Shown here in pieces: positions 22,001 to 64,000 of a DNA stretch of 64,000 nucleotides. A program made the translations under genes and the position numbers. How positions within the stretch are numbered: the stretch's first letter is position 1; every line of letters begins with the position of its first letter. Below the pieces are notes generated by a model. It ran no database searches. It was not told where the DNA came from and worked only from the letters and a program-made list of their open reading frames with translations. This DNA comes from Enoplosus armatus (taxonomy: Eukaryota; Chordata; Actinopteri; Centrarchiformes; Enoplosidae). The stretch is from NCBI RefSeq assembly GCF_043641665.1, contig NC_092198.1:12599001-12663000 (forward strand), read 5' to 3'.

Positions 22001-25000
22001 TGTAATCAATTGTTTGATCTATAGTCCATAATAGTGAGAAAAAAGTTAGACATTCCTGTCACACCTTCCCCAAGGTGACATATTCAAATTGCTTGTCTGT
22101 CTGACCGACACTCCAAAACCTAATGATATTCAGTTTACTGTCGCATGAGACAAGAAACAACGCCATTTCGTCACAAATGAGAAAGTGAAACTAGGTAATG
22201 TTTTGCTTGAACAAATACCTAAACGATTAACTGGTTATCAAAGTTGTTGCTGATTAATTTCCTGTCAATTATCTAATAAATGAATAAACTAATTGTTTCA
22301 GTGCTGGTAATCCTAATCGCTGCCAAGCAATTTAGCAAGCAATTGGAACTATGTATACTAAAGGTGGCACAGAGACCTTTTCAAGCACCCAGTGTGACAA
22401 ACGATCGGCACCACCATTGAAGGAGCAATGGTTAATGTCTACAAAGAGTACTGAGTGAACTACAAACAGCAGAAAGCACCATATATAGATGGGCGACACA
22501 TTTAAAGGAAAACCCAACATAGAGCATCTTAGTGAGGGCAGTAAGTGAGAACACCATTCTTCCAAAAGATGTTCCCTCATTTGATGATGATGATGGTGTT
22601 TAACACTTAACTCAATTTAGTGCCCTTTTACAGAAGCATCTGGATTTGTTATGTTTCTCCTTCATTTATTTCCTTTCATTTGACACCCACCAGTATATGT
22701 AACAAGGGCATGGTGCCTTCTGCTTGACACCAACGCTGTGCATGAAGGAGCTCCTTTAGTGGTTAAGTCCATTTGACCTTCTCCTGCTTGGTCACTCCAC
22801 TTTACTCTGACAGTATCCCTGTTAAAGTTGGTGCATTGTTCATTGTTAGTCGTAGTAATTATATGCAATATGAAATGTTTTACTGCTCACATTTGTGACT
22901 TTTTCTATATCCTTGCTACCCTGCTACAATTATATTTTATGGTCATATTTACTACCAATAGTGATTAAAGACCAAGAAACATTTCCTTGCCTGAAGTTGG
23001 TGAATAGTATAAATGGGTCACATGTAATAATGCTACTTAAAATTCTACAACAAATATTATCGTTTTGAGCTAAATTCCTACAACCTTGTGCCAAGGCTTT
23101 ATATTGATCAGCCCCCACCAACACTTCAGTTGAAGGTGAGGGGGAAACGAGGGTAATACCACGTAAAGGTTGGGGATTTACCCTTAAACTCAAAGATTCT
23201 GTTCTGTGCTGAAGGCCATTGTAAGCTGTAGTAAGTCACCACTCACATGCTGCTCAGTGGAATGTGAAAGTGCCAGTCATGTGTTGTTCACAGTCTCCCT
23301 GTTAAAGCTCGTGCTGAAGGCAACCTTAAAGACTGGACCCTGTGCTGTCTTTATTTTAGTTGTTGGGAGGGCGTGTGGGGAAGTTTCACAGCCAGTTGCC
23401 TCCTAACAACAGACGGAGACTTCTGCTGTTGCTACTGCCATGTCTGGCTTGGACAGTTTCTATGGTAACCCACCCACAGGATAGCGATATGTACGACCGT
23501 AGAGGAAACCGGGGTTGCTAGGGCTATGGATAATGATGAGACTTTTTTTCTGTTTCTCCCACACAACAAACAAAGATGATACGGCGGCTGTAACTAAACC
23601 CTGTCTCTTTTCATCAAGTAGTCCTGTAACTGCAGATTTCACGTGTTCATACCCTGAATGCCTACTTGCACTTGAGGTCATGCACCAGTACTGATCAGTG
23701 TGGTAGACTGAACTGAAATATCTGTGTGTAAAGCCTTTGGAATTCCACAATAGTTCACTGTCTCTCTTTACAGACAGATTCAGACGTACTTCTCTATAGT
23801 TAGTAGGCATGGTGAGCGTTTGAGGCAGCAGCACACGTCTTTGTTCTCTCCTGCAGTCTCATGCTCCTCTCTGACATTCAGTGGGTAAATACGCTGTTGT
23901 TCATACAGCTCGTTCCATTCCTGTGTTTTATGCTGATTGGGTTAGCAGCATATGATACTCATTGATGTTTTTGATATAGTTTTATTTGTCCTTTTTTTAT
24001 TAAGAAAGTCATTTATCTTGCAGGATTATCATGAAAACATTAAAAAGAACATGCTGTCATCAGAGCAATAGAACAAGAAACCAAATACACCAGAAAAGTA
24101 TAAATACCATTAAATTGACAATTAGTAATCCATCACCTTTTATTGACCTCTTGTCTGTGGAATTGCAACATCGATAGAGCTGAGCTTCCTACACAAGTCC
24201 ATGACCTCTAACCTCTTCTGTGTTCTTAAAGTCAAACCTTTGCAAAAGAGAGAACATTAGAGCATTAGAGCAGGGAGGCAACAGAAACTTGGAGTGAAGA
24301 AAGAGATGAAGAAAAGACATGCTTTAAAAGAACTAGATCTACAGAGTAATGGCTGGACTAGACTCACTGATTACATTATTAACTGTGCAGTGAAAACACA
24401 AAGCAGAATATAGTTTCATTTGAAATCCCATGTTTGGCCGTTATATACCAGTAAAGGATATGTCTGCTGATATTCCATATAGATGCAACAATTAAGTAAT
24501 TCATGTATTAATAGGCAACTATTTTGATAATTGAATAATTGTTTAAGTAATTTTTAAGCAAAGAATAAATTCCAGTCACTAAGTAATTAAATTACATGTG
24601 AGGATTTGATGCCTTTCTTCATCATGCATGATAGTAAACTGAATGTTGTTGGGTTTTGGACTGTTGGTTGGACAAAACAAGACATTTGCCACCGTAGTCT
24701 ATGGGAAATTATAGGACATTTTTAGCTATTTTTGGACTTTATGGGCACTGCAATTTATTTTAAGTAAAATCATGACTGAAAATAGTCCCAATTATATTAT
24801 TTACTCCTGTTTGAGTAATGATTGCTAAGAACTGCAGTGCCCAGCTGTTATAGGAAATGATTTGGCCTTTTACAAAAAATATAGTATATTCAGACTTGCT
24901 GGGCAAATCGTAAAGAAAGACAGGCTAAAATAGTGTCGCTTTTGGTCTTTTCATGGGATTTGTTGCAAATTACAAAACATTAAGAATATCGCCAGCCTCA

Positions 25001-28000
25001 TCCTTTAACCACCAGCAACATGATGCACACTGACGTCAACAAAGAGTGAAGTAGCAAACATCAAATCAGTAGTAGTGCAGAATGTGCTCACGGTTGTTCT
25101 TCTGCAACAGGACCGGGTTTAGTAAGTGCAGCAGAAAGATTATCAGGACTCACTTATGACACTTGAAAGGTCAGGCATCATGAGATTTGCTGTCTTTTAA
25201 TGTTAGTGACTTTTGCGCAGAACCACAGCACCTTATCGATACCCCAAATAACTCATTACTGCCTGCAGCAGCCAGGTGTGTATGTGTGAGCGTGCGTGTA
25301 CGTGCACGTGTGCAGCTGCAATCGGTAATATTGATTGGTATAATCACCCCATACGAGTCTCTTCCATCCAGCCAGCTCTCTCCCGGGAGTGAGGTTAACA
25401 CCCAGAGACTGGCTGTGCTTACACATCGACCCAGCAGGACTGGACGTGTCAGAAAATCAAGCGAAGTGGTGAATGTAGACAACAACGCTGTCATGGCCTC
25501 TTCAGTCCTTATTGAACAGTTTGTCCTCGGTTCCTAGAATAAATGAATGATCATACTTATTGTCAGCATTAATGAACTTCTTTGCAAATTCAATACAAGA
25601 GTCAGAAGATATGAGTTAAAGACTGCATAAAGCACACACTGACATGCTTTTTTTTGGGCAAGTCAATGTGTGCTGGGCAACCTTGCAGTTCGGCACTTTA
25701 TATAAACCAGTTCCTAGTCCAAGGTGATCTGGCAAAAAAGACATTTTCAGACATTGTCCCACCGCTCGTCCATGTTTTCACTGAAGTCATTTTTGGATGT
25801 TATGAAAGTAGGCACATAATAATGGGTCTGCTCATCTGTCCTTGTTGCTCTGTCCATTGGTGAAGATTGAGTTTCTTTCATTTAGCTGAATAAAATATGG
25901 TATATTGTGTTCTTTAGCAGCTTTCTGAGACATTTCTGCCTCTTTTCTCCTGCATCTTTATCGACTAATAATACAGCTGAAAACATTTTAGTTTCCCTCT
26001 GTGGTCAATACTGTTCAGTCACTCCATTTTGGCTGAACATTATGTTGGGCTCTGTCAGTGCCTTGAAAATGATTAAGCCAGTTATTTCTTTCTATATATT
26101 CTGTATTCTATATATGCCTTTACCTCCACTCTGCTGGATGTATGCGCTCTACGAGGCCTGGAAATGAAAGCCTTATTACAGTCTATCGGCTCTTTATCCC
26201 ACTGTGTCGTGTCTCTGGTGAATTCACCTGGGGTTATATCGCTAAAATTAGACTCTCAATTATGAGCAATTACCGTCAGGCCTGTGGGCCCCACAGTGTA
26301 TTCACTCTCTCGCTCACACCCGCACTGCGCCACGCTACTCCAGTTGCTCGCGTGGTTGGGTAAGTACCTACAGTAAAGTGAAAGTATACTGGGAGAAGCT
26401 GTGCTCACGCTTCCTCTTTCCTTTTCTTGGTTAATTTTCTATTTTGTAACTCAGCTCTAGTAGAGGCCGTTAACTGTCTAATACGCTGTACAATTACGCT
26501 TGCCCTGTAGGCTTTCTTAAATTTGAGCAGTGTAGCAAAAATATATGTTAAATCCATCAAATGCTACCTCAAGTCATTGGAAACCTGATATAACTGCAGA
26601 GACTGAATCTAAAAAATAAGTTAAATGAGCAGGTGCTTTCAAGGCAAGGTCTGTGAGTCAATGTAAAGAAATGATAGCCCTACCAGCAAAAATCAAAACA
26701 CATGATTGTAATAACTAAATCTATGTTTTTGGATGCAGTTATAGGTGTGTTTACATCAGAAAACTAAGAGACTTATATTTATAGAGAGAGATATTTCTAG
26801 TTTACACAAAATGCTGATTTTCAAGTATATATCTGTACCAAATGAATTCGTGTTCACATGAATATACCTCAGTAGTTTAACAGACTTTTAACCATGTTAA
26901 GCTCATGTTTGGGAGGGTGAGTTACAATATAACAGATTTTTGCATACAAAAACTCAAAAAGAGGAACCATATTTGAAAGCTTATGCAAGATCACGTGCTT
27001 GTGCGTTTGTGTGTGTTCAATGTTTTATGTGAAGGAAAAAAAACACTGCCGTCTTCAAAAGAGTAAATCCAACCATAATCCTCCATCTAACTTTGAATGT
27101 AAAACAGCTTTTATTGCATCTGGACAGAGTTCTGTCTCTGAACTGTGTGAAACATATAGGATGTTATTTTAACCACATGCTCCTGGAATGAAAACGATTC
27201 CCTATTTTGAAGGATCTCCACAACGTTCTGTCTGAAAATGTTGTCATTCTGCATTTACAACCCAGACTGCCTTAAATCACAGATTATGATCACAGCTGTA
27301 GCCTGTTGGTGCTTGCAGCATCAACACACCTAACCGTCTAGACGACAGGTTCAATGACTGCTTCATATAATTACGTACGTAAATAAACCGATCTGAGGCA
27401 GAAATCAAGGGATGATTAGATCAGTATGCTTGAAAGTGTGACGTCGGCCAGAGATGCCTTTCTCCAGTTCAAATGCTGATCATAGATTCACTTCCCCTCC
27501 AATGAGGTGAATGCACTGTACGCCTCAGTGCACTCACTGCTCAGGGGAAGTGATGTGGGCCGACTTGAAGGTGTGTTAGAGCGCTGTTCCTGTAATTATT
27601 TCTCACCTTATTTTTTCATGATGTGGTGGCATCTAAAAAAGATTCAAATGCACTTCAAATACAAAATAAAAATGAAGAATACAACAAAACAAATTCAAAA
27701 TAAATCAAATAGTAGATTCATTGCATCTGTGCTCAGCAGAAGAGTATGGATTCTCTTCAGTGGATGATGGATTATGTGAATACAATCCATAGATTTAAGA
27801 GAGGAATAAAACAAACCCTGAAAGTGGTCCGGTTGTGTTTTTAGTAGAGGCCTTCTCAGATTGATGGTGACACCACATATCCTGCTGGTAATTCCCCTTG
27901 CTTTGCCTTTGTGGAATATCATCTCAGATTTTCTCAGGGAATGACTACAGAGAATGGGCTTATTATTATGGCAGATTATTTCTGCCATTCTCTGTGGAGG

Positions 28001-30588
28001 AAAAGTAGGTCAAATAAGAACCATCTCTATCCTCATCATTTTATTTTGGCCACATTTAGAGGAGGAATATTGTTGAGCTTTCACTGAGTTGTGACAAAAT
28101 GGATAGAGAATCGGGGTTAGACCTTTGGTTTCATCCTTAAGATACTGTTTTAGTATTTTGGTTCAGATGTTTAATCACATCCACATGTTTTTAATCTTTC
28201 ACAAACCCAAAACCCTATTACTCATCTAGCTTGTAGCTGCTTTGTAAAAATGCAAATAGTCCAGTATATTCTTTTCCTTTCCTCCAGGTCAGGAACGATT
28301 TGGGAACATGACGCGAGTGTACTACAAAGAGGCCGTGGGGGCATTCGTGGTGTTCGATGTGACCAGGGGCTCCACGTTTGAGGCAGTGTCTAAGTGGAAG
28401 CATGACCTGGACAGCAAGGTGAAGCTGGCTAATGGCAACCCCATCCCCTCAGTGCTGCTTGCCAATAAATGCGACCAGAAGAAAGAGAGCTCCAACAACA
28501 CGGCCCTAATGGACAATTTCTGCAAAGAGACTGGCTTTCTGGGCTGGTTTGAAACCTCAGCTAAGGTGAGAGATCAACACATTAGACGGAGAAGCTATTA
28601 ATCACGCATACAGGATGCATAAAATAGATCCATGCACTTTTACATACATTCCTATCTATATCTGTTTAACAGGCTTCTTTTCAAAATACTCTCCTGATGT
28701 TTCTTTATCTTTTATTTCTGGTTCCTCTACACTTTAAACCAGGGTTCAGTAGCATGAAATTACCAAAGGGCTCACATTAATGCTGGCTCAAATATCTTTC
28801 ATCATGGGGATACTTATTTCCTTTAAAGCTCCTTGAGTCATGGTCCAAACATAACTAGTAATGGCTTCAAATCGTATTTTACGCATGAACGTGACTGTGT
28901 TCGTGGCAAATCAGATGTGATAAGAGCTTTGAAATGCCCACAAAGCTGAGTCAAAATCGGTTTTTTTTTTTTTTTTTAAAAGCCACCTTTATTGAGAAGA
29001 CATTTTGCCATTTTGTTGAATGGCTTCTTCACTTCTCATGGCAGAAAGGAAATCCTCAGACGTTTATCCTGCGGGGACGTCAGGCCCCTTCTGAATGGTG
29101 TAATCGCACTGTGGCCATTGTGAAATAGTTACATGTAGTAACTGTTTTTGTTCAACACTCAGGCACTCGCTCAGCAGTTGTTCACATGAGCATTTTTTAT
29201 TCAGAATGTAGTGTTAAGTAGTTTGTAGATAATTAGTATAAGAGTAAAGTTGAGACTAGAATGAGAGCTCCAATATTTCTTAAAATTTTGAAACTTTGAG
29301 AACTGATACGACTGTAGTTTTGTGACAGGAAAGTTGTGATTTCTTTTATTCTGCTGTCTTTGCCATTCATGCACAACATCTACTGACATTTATCTCTCCA
29401 ACCAGTGAAAAGACTTGTTGGACAGCTGGTGTGATATGGTATCACATGACGTTGATTGATGTTGCAGCCCAGAGCTGTGAGGGCTCTGAGGTAGTAGAGA
29501 TAGTGTCTTGTAGAGAGTTAAAATCGTACAAGTACCTCAAAATAGTACAATACTTGAGTAAATCCACTTACTTGACTAACTTAGTCTCGTCCTACTACCA
29601 TAACCATAACATACCATAACCACCTTTTGTACTTCCATGTTGAGGAATGCATTGATGAGTTTTTGGCAGTCAGAGTAAACTTTATTAACTCATTCCAAAT
29701 AACCTCAGGCCCTGCAGCTGTGTCACGTGCTGTGTCATGTGAAGTCTGTGTGTGTGTGTGTGTGGGGTGTGTAGTCAACGACTAATATCTAATTAGGTTT
29801 GTCTGGTTCTGATTGGTGCATGCCTTCTACTCATTGAACAATCATACATGTTTAGAAGTACTCATAATCATGTGATTGTATTCACATTCACTTCCAATTA
29901 ATCATGAAACTCATAGGTTTTAACAATACATTTGGGTAAATAATATACCGTGTTGCTTCTTCATTGCTAATGTAATTATTGCCTTTTTTTAATACAAGCA
30001 ATGTTTTTAATATAACTTAACCTCTGTTTGCTTTTACCCAAAGATGCCCAAATCTCTTTGCAAACATCTCTCTTACTGTACAGTGTGGAGACAGCCCATT
30101 AATATTCATTACCTCTTCAACTCACGGGATGACAACTTTTTGCCACAGTGTGAAGGACAAAAGCAAAGATTTTTACCTGGTCTCTGCCGGCCTCGGATTG
30201 GCCTTTCTAGAAACAGTCTCTTGCAGGCTGGATCATATAAAAGGGTTTAGTGAACTTCCGAAGCCATTCTGAAAAGAAGCATAAAGGCCTGTGATTCCTG
30301 CTACTGAACGTAGTTTGCTGTGAGCACTGACGGGCAAGCCGAAGCAAGGAAAAGGACTAGTGTCTGCATTGTCACTGAGGTGTAAATGTAGAATATTTTA
30401 TCACCACTCTGACATACTGCTTTGACCTTTTTTTCTAGGACAACATCAACGTGGACGATGCAGCACGTTTCCTGGTAGAGAATATCTTGGCTAACGACAA
30501 AGGCTTGCCATATGAGGAGAGCAACGGAGACCGGATCAAACTGGACCAGGAGACTGTGGCTGCTGAGAGCAAGTCAGGCTGCTGCTAA
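18815..30588 (+). CDS. rab32: rab32, Rab32 small GTPase
   Basis: Small GTPase of the Rab32/38 branch; the family directs cargo to melanosomes and other lysosome-related organelles and also acts at mitochondria and ER. Exons are 18815-19028, 28288-28565 and 30439-30588: 642 bases, 213 residues. G1 is GELGVGKTS (20-28). Thr45 of switch I is in RATIGVDF. Switch II is WDIAGQE (68-74), with Ile-Ala-Gly in place of the usual Thr-Ala-Gly, a Rab32/38 hallmark. NKCD is at 131-134 and ETSAK at 160-164. The C-terminus SGCC is a double-Cys prenylation motif. The ATG at 18815 has A at -3 and G at +4, and matches the mammalian MAGG start. Human RAB32 (about 225 residues) has a longer Ala-rich N-terminus. 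Teleost rab32a/b cannot be told. Confidence 0.97.
20962..21012 (+). repeat. (GT)n followed by G-quadruplex-type tract
   Basis: Ten GT units, then G runs of 3, 6, 5 and 7 (20985-21012) with loops A, TA and TGGT. This satisfies the usual four-run G4 rule on the + strand, i.e. in rab32 pre-mRNA. Confidence 0.9.
21206..21231 (+). repeat. (AC)n microsatellite
   Basis: Thirteen AC units in rab32 intron 1, about 220 bp after the (GT)n/G-rich tract. Confidence 0.95.
22190..22300 (+). repeat. Dispersed repeat family R1, fragment
   Basis: aaacgattaactggttatcaa ... gctgattaatttcctgtcaa ... actaattgtttcagt is the conserved end seen in R1-like fish repeats, matching the style of 24490-24560 and 35180-35230. 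Confidence 0.45.
24480..24742 (+). repeat. Dispersed repeat family R1, copy
   Basis: Includes ggttttggactgttggttgg followed by acaaaacaagacatttg, near-identical to 416-452 (one G/T-rich core, then acaaaacaag). It runs directly into an R2-type copy. Confidence 0.6.
24743..24965 (+). repeat. Dispersed repeat family R2, copy 2
   Basis: Matches 4755-5082 block by block (gaaaatagtcccaa, cctgtttgagtaatg, tgcagtgccca, catgggatttgttg) with a deletion in the middle. It abuts R1 at 24742, suggesting nesting. Confidence 0.65.
28288..28565 (+). CDS. rab32: rab32 exon 2: switch II, NKCD and SAK
   Basis: The acceptor is tttcctccag and the donor gtgaga. It starts by completing Gly72, then [19 protein letters not shown] with catalytic Gln73, LLANKCDQ and WFETSAK. 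Phase 0 out. It closely matches the mammalian protein. Confidence 0.97.
28566..30438 (+). other. rab32: rab32 intron 2
   Basis: Contains a fragment, in reverse orientation, of the dispersed family also seen at 1617-2530 (here 29518-29581), a short (TG)n at 29747-29763 and a T-run at 28963-28977. No exon seen. Confidence 0.75.
29518..29581 (-). repeat. Dispersed teleost repeat R3, reversed fragment
   Basis: acaagtacctcaaaatagta then caatacttgagtaaatccac is the end of the same family in the opposite orientation. Confidence 0.45.
30439..30588 (+). CDS. rab32: rab32 exon 3: hypervariable C-terminus and CC motif
   Basis: The acceptor is tttttctag. It reads [17 protein letters not shown], then IKLDQET, and ends KSGCC with TAA at 30586-30588. 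The last two cysteines are expected to be geranylgeranylated, anchoring the protein to membranes. Confidence 0.96.
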   Translation, partial: DNINVDDAARFLVENILANDKGLPYEESNGDRIKLDQETVAAESKSGCC

Positions 30589-31690
30589 CGCTCAGTCCAT
30601 TCACATTAGCCATCCGCCTCCCTTTGGCAGGGTCCAACCCGTTCACCCAGCCGGTGGCTCTCAGCCCTCTGCTGCAGCCTCTCTGAGGAATATGAATTTT
30701 TGGGGTCTTCAATGCTCCAGGATCTTCTCCTCCCTGCACTGATGTCCATTTGACCTGCACATCCAAGTTTCTCATTGTAGCTTTCCCTAGGCCAGAATAG
30801 AAGCCAAATTTTATCTTGATGTTGTCACTGCCTTTTACCAGGCTGTTTCCTTCTTTGTCCCACACGTCTAAACCACAGCATCTTTATTATTGTGTTTGTC
30901 TCACCACATATTTCCCTGATTGTGTATTCCACCACCAACTTTGAACCCCTCCCTGCTGCACCCCCGTTGCCTCACAGCCCCTGAAGCCGTGGACTATACC
31001 ACTCCTGAGACGGGGTGCAAACCAAGCAGAAAGTCGAGAAACACCAACTAGAAAACAACCTGTAGCCTCTTAATTTCTGTCATTTTGGTCTGCTCTCTCT
31101 CAGTATCCTCGTCATTCATCTGTGAACTAAGACACTGTATTTCTTCAGTTAGCATAGATAATGCTCCATAAACCATATATTTTACAGCACACTCATGTTT
31201 GTGTATCCAGCTCTTCTTTAGACTACTGTGTAAAAAGTATTGAATGAATTGTTGTCTTTGTGCCATATTTTCCCTGAAATAATACAGTTTTTGTTATGTT
31301 AATTAGAGGGGAACACTTTTTGTTGTTCGCTTTTACATGGACCCAGATGAACAATACAGTATTCTAGAAAAAAAACTCTAACAACAATATTATATGAGAT
31401 ACTGAGAAATCTTTGTTTGATTGTCTTTCCACTGGTGTGATCTGATTTACAGTATGTATTTTTTATAATGTGTTGGGTCATGCATTTTGCAACTGGTGAG
31501 ATGTCATAAAAACAGAATCTGACAAAGGACCGCACTCTCTTGTACATAGGGATGGTAATCTGTTCAAGTGTTCAGATGAAATATGAAGGATTTTTTTAAA
31601 AAACATGCAGTTGAGATTAAGTTTACATGTGATATACTTTAAATCTACAGGACCAAAATAGAATAAACATTTTAACAGGTTTGTGTTGCC
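30589..31690 (+). other. rab32: rab32 3' untranslated region
   Basis: No open frame of note after the stop. AATAAA at 31662-31667 is the probable end; another at 31855-31860 sits just before a MITE. The boundary is inferred. Confidence 0.55.
31662..31667 (+). other. rab32: Probable rab32 polyadenylation signal
   Basis: AATAAA about 1.07 kb after the rab32 stop codon, followed by a T/G-rich stretch (aacaggtttgtgttgcc). The second AATAAA at 31855 is an alternative. Confidence 0.5.
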
Positions 31691-31878
31691 TACTAGTGAT
31701 TAGACTGATCAAATGTATTTATCTATCTCATGGATTAAATGTTATTTTGTATTTATATATGGAATGACAAAGCACTGGGGCAATGCCCGACATGCTCCAA
31801 ATCATTCATAATTCATTCAGTCGTATAACCTGCTGATAGAAAATCTTGCGAATGAATAAATGAGGTCTGCACCATATA

Positions 31879-32305
31879 TTTAAAGGACCAGTGTAGGAGG
31901 ATCTATTGGCTGAAATGGAACATAATATTCATAATTATGTTCTCACTAGTGTATAATCACCTGAAACTCAGAATCGCTGTGTTTTCGTTAGCTTAGAATG
32001 AGCCCTTCACAGCTACGTAGGGAGCGGGTCCTTTCCAATGGAGACCGCCAGGTTGCACCGCCATGTTTCCACAGAAGCCCGGAATGGACAAACCAAACAC
32101 TGGCTCTAGAGATGGCCTTTTGCGTTTTTATGTTGAAGTGGCAGCTTGAATTTGGTGGCGCGAATGGTGAGTGGCGCACCTGAAGGCCACCGTAGGTTCG
32201 CCTACGTGCTTGGAAATGGAGGGGTGAGGGGAAGGGTATTCAGTTGGCTGCAATCTGCAACCTCACAGCTAGATGCCACTAAATCCTACACACTGGTCCT
32301 TTAAA
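31879..32305. mobile_element. MITE-like element with terminal inverted repeats
   Basis: The left end TTTAAAGGACCAGTGT is matched exactly, inverted, by the right end ACACTGGTCCTTTAAA, and the inverted match continues imperfectly (AGGAGGAT against GTAGGAT). The body has no transposase frame. This is the structure of a non-autonomous DNA transposon. I recall similar end sequences as common in percomorph fish DNA. The superfamily is not assigned; a target-site duplication is not clear because the ends are themselves AT-rich. Confidence 0.75.
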
Positions 32306-32906
32306 GCACAGTAATTGGCTCAAACATAGTATAAATATTTAGTTTCACTGCTTAGATTTTACGGTTTGTTCGTTTGTACGAAATCAGATTATAAAATTCA
32401 GTGTTTTTTACTGGCACATAGACATCTTGGATCAAGACAGCTGAGCTGGGATTATTCTCATACACATTTCTTATTAGCATACTGTATAAGCAATAACGCC
32501 TGGTGCAAGTGATTACATGTTCTTGGGACTTACAACTAAAGTGGCAGCAAGTTGGTATTGCCATACAGCAGAACTGCTGCAATAGACATCACTCCGACTG
32601 CACTCGAAGAACGATCGAGAGGCAACATTGATTATTTTTAAAAGCAGGCCTACGTATTAGTTGACCTAATGAAAAGCACAGATTAATGGCTAATAATGAG
32701 GTCAATGGCCATATTAAGGCTCACACAAAATTTTACTTCCACAGCCTCAACAGTCTAGATTCATAATCTAGCAAATGGCTTACAAAATGTGTGTATGTAT
32801 ATAAAATGTTTGAGAAAACACTTTACCTATAGTGTTAAGTTTCCCTCAAAGAAACTCAGCACAATGGACTGTGGATAAAACTGTATGTGTGAAAAGTACA
32901 ACTCAG

Positions 32907-32908
<2 letters not shown>

Positions 32909-32970
<62 letters not shown>
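32909..32970 (+). repeat. Composite (TG)n(AG)n microsatellite
   Basis: About 19 TG units run directly into about 12 AG units with no spacer, between the MITE and the adgb promoter. Confidence 0.95.
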
Positions 32971-32971
<1 letters not shown>

Positions 32972-33582
32972 CAGGACCATGTGACTCCACTCATGGAACA
33001 GTGTGTGATAGTCATCAGACACTGTGCTCTCAACACTACAGCCTGTGCTCTTCCACACACCTAATTGTTACCAGAGCAGGAATGCAATGGAGGCATGCCA
33101 GTTGTGTTGTGTGCAAGCATTACAGCATTCTTTCATTCAAGGCCAATACTGCAACCCACATCACGTCATTAAAACATTTCAGAGGAAGTTAGAACCTTGA
33201 CAGCATATTGATGTATTGCTTTTTGTTTTTATCTCTGAGTGTATTTCTGTGTTTCCGTGTGAGTGGTGCTACAATCCTAAGGTTTCTGTAAGCCACATGT
33301 GCATCACATGGGGACAGACTTGAGGCAATACAATGCAATTCAATACCAAGGCCTTCAGGAAAATTATGCCTGTGATACCATTAATGTTAAACTTATATCA
33401 AGATGGTACAAGAAAGGTATTGATTCGACTCAATTTGAGGCTATATTTTGTCTATTAAAAGTTGTTTCTAATGCTTTGTCAGTTTATATATAGGGCAATA
33501 AGGCCAGATGTTTAATTTATTGAATTTAGAGGAAAATCTGCCCATACCTCACTATGGTAACAAGTGATGCAACAGTTCCAGA

Positions 33583-33590
33583 CCCCGCCC
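33583..33590. promoter_or_regulatory. GC box in adgb promoter
   Basis: CCCCGCCC (GGGCGGGG on the other strand) is an Sp1/KLF-type site about 130 bp before the adgb ATG and 12 bp from the X-box. Confidence 0.45.
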
Positions 33591-33601
33591 GTTAAAGCTC
33601 C

Positions 33602-33614
33602 ATTGCTTAGCAAC
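33602..33614. promoter_or_regulatory. RFX X-box in adgb promoter
   Basis: ATTGCT-T-AGCAAC fits the X-box consensus RYYNYY-N(1-3)-RRNRAC at every constrained position and is a near-perfect inverted repeat. It lies 105 bp before the adgb ATG, the usual range for RFX sites of ciliary genes. A second half-site, GGTAAC, lies at 33556-33561. Confidence 0.6.
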
Positions 33615-33718
33615 GCCTAAACTTTCAAGAGCAGAGACACAACTAAACGCCTCCGGCAGGTTACTTCACTTGTTCGGTCCTTGGTCACCTAGCATGCAGA
33701 TTCATCACACCAAGTGCA

Positions 33719-64000
<30,282 letters not shown>

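Larger units (their letters stand above)
19029..28287 (+). other. rab32: rab32 intron 1 (9.3 kb)
   Basis: No exon or separate gene recognised. It holds (TG)n with an adjoining G4-type tract at 20962-21012, (AC)n at 21206-21231, R1-type repeat copies at 22190-22300 and 24480-24742, and an R2-type copy at 24743-24965. The other open frames inside it look random. Confidence 0.75.
31691..33718 (+). other. rab32-adgb intergenic region
   Basis: Holds a 427 bp MITE (31879-32305), a composite (TG)n(AG)n microsatellite (32909-32970) and, in the last 200 bases, the adgb promoter with a GC box and an X-box. No gene seen on either strand. Confidence 0.7.

Noticed and set aside
25171..25537. Overlapping 107- and 116-codon frames on both strands in rab32 intron 1
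   Set aside because: No recognisable domain, no splice context, and part of each frame is low-complexity GT/AC sequence.
28566..28601. Read-through of rab32 exon 2
   Set aside because: A consensus donor (AAG|gtgaga) ends the exon, and the next exon continues the family sequence in phase.

Overview
The window is vertebrate nuclear DNA, almost certainly from a teleost fish. Coding sequence is split into short exons with GT/AG introns. The DNA is rich in (CA)n/(TG)n microsatellites and carries interspersed repeats of the kind that litter percomorph fish genomes. Three protein-coding genes lie head to tail on the + strand, in the order grm1 - rab32 - adgb. I recall the same order at human 6q24 (GRM1, RAB32, ADGB), so the block looks like ancient conserved synteny. 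I saw no gene on the - strand and no tRNA, rRNA, CRISPR array or prokaryotic feature.

Positions 1-17940 hold the 3' two thirds of grm1 (metabotropic glutamate receptor 1): a 7 kb upstream intron, six coding exons (7027-16264) and a 3' UTR ending near an AATAAA at 17915. The exons supply the second half of the ligand-binding domain, the cysteine-rich domain, the seven-helix membrane domain in one large exon, and a cytoplasmic tail with a Homer-binding PPSPF motif and a terminal SSSTL. The signal peptide and first ligand-binding lobe lie left of the window.

Positions 18815-30588 hold a complete three-exon rab32 (213 codons) with a 9.3 kb first intron, the Rab32/38-type WDIAGQE switch II and a C-terminal CC prenylation motif. 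Its 5' flank has an MITF-type TCACATGA box. Its 3' UTR runs to about 31690.

Positions 33719-64000 hold adgb (androglobin). I placed 27 complete exons and the start of a 28th, and every junction agrees in phase, giving about 1123 codons before the window ends. The order is a basic N-terminus, a calpain-like region, a charged linker, a circularly permuted globin (distal Gln and proximal His blocks, then an IQ motif, then the displaced helices) and the first part of the C-terminal region. An RFX X-box about 105 bp before the ATG fits a ciliary or flagellar gene.

I found no new multi-gene system. The most unusual feature is in adgb: four splice acceptors (exons 13, 17, 21, 23) sit within about 15 nt of long microsatellites, exon 17 is bracketed by complementary (TG)n and (CA)n tracts, and exon 18 has three phase-compatible acceptors behind an A14 run. 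The remaining DNA is intron and spacer with old transposon copies, including a MITE with clear terminal inverted repeats between rab32 and adgb. Family statements and comparisons with human proteins come from memory, not from a search.
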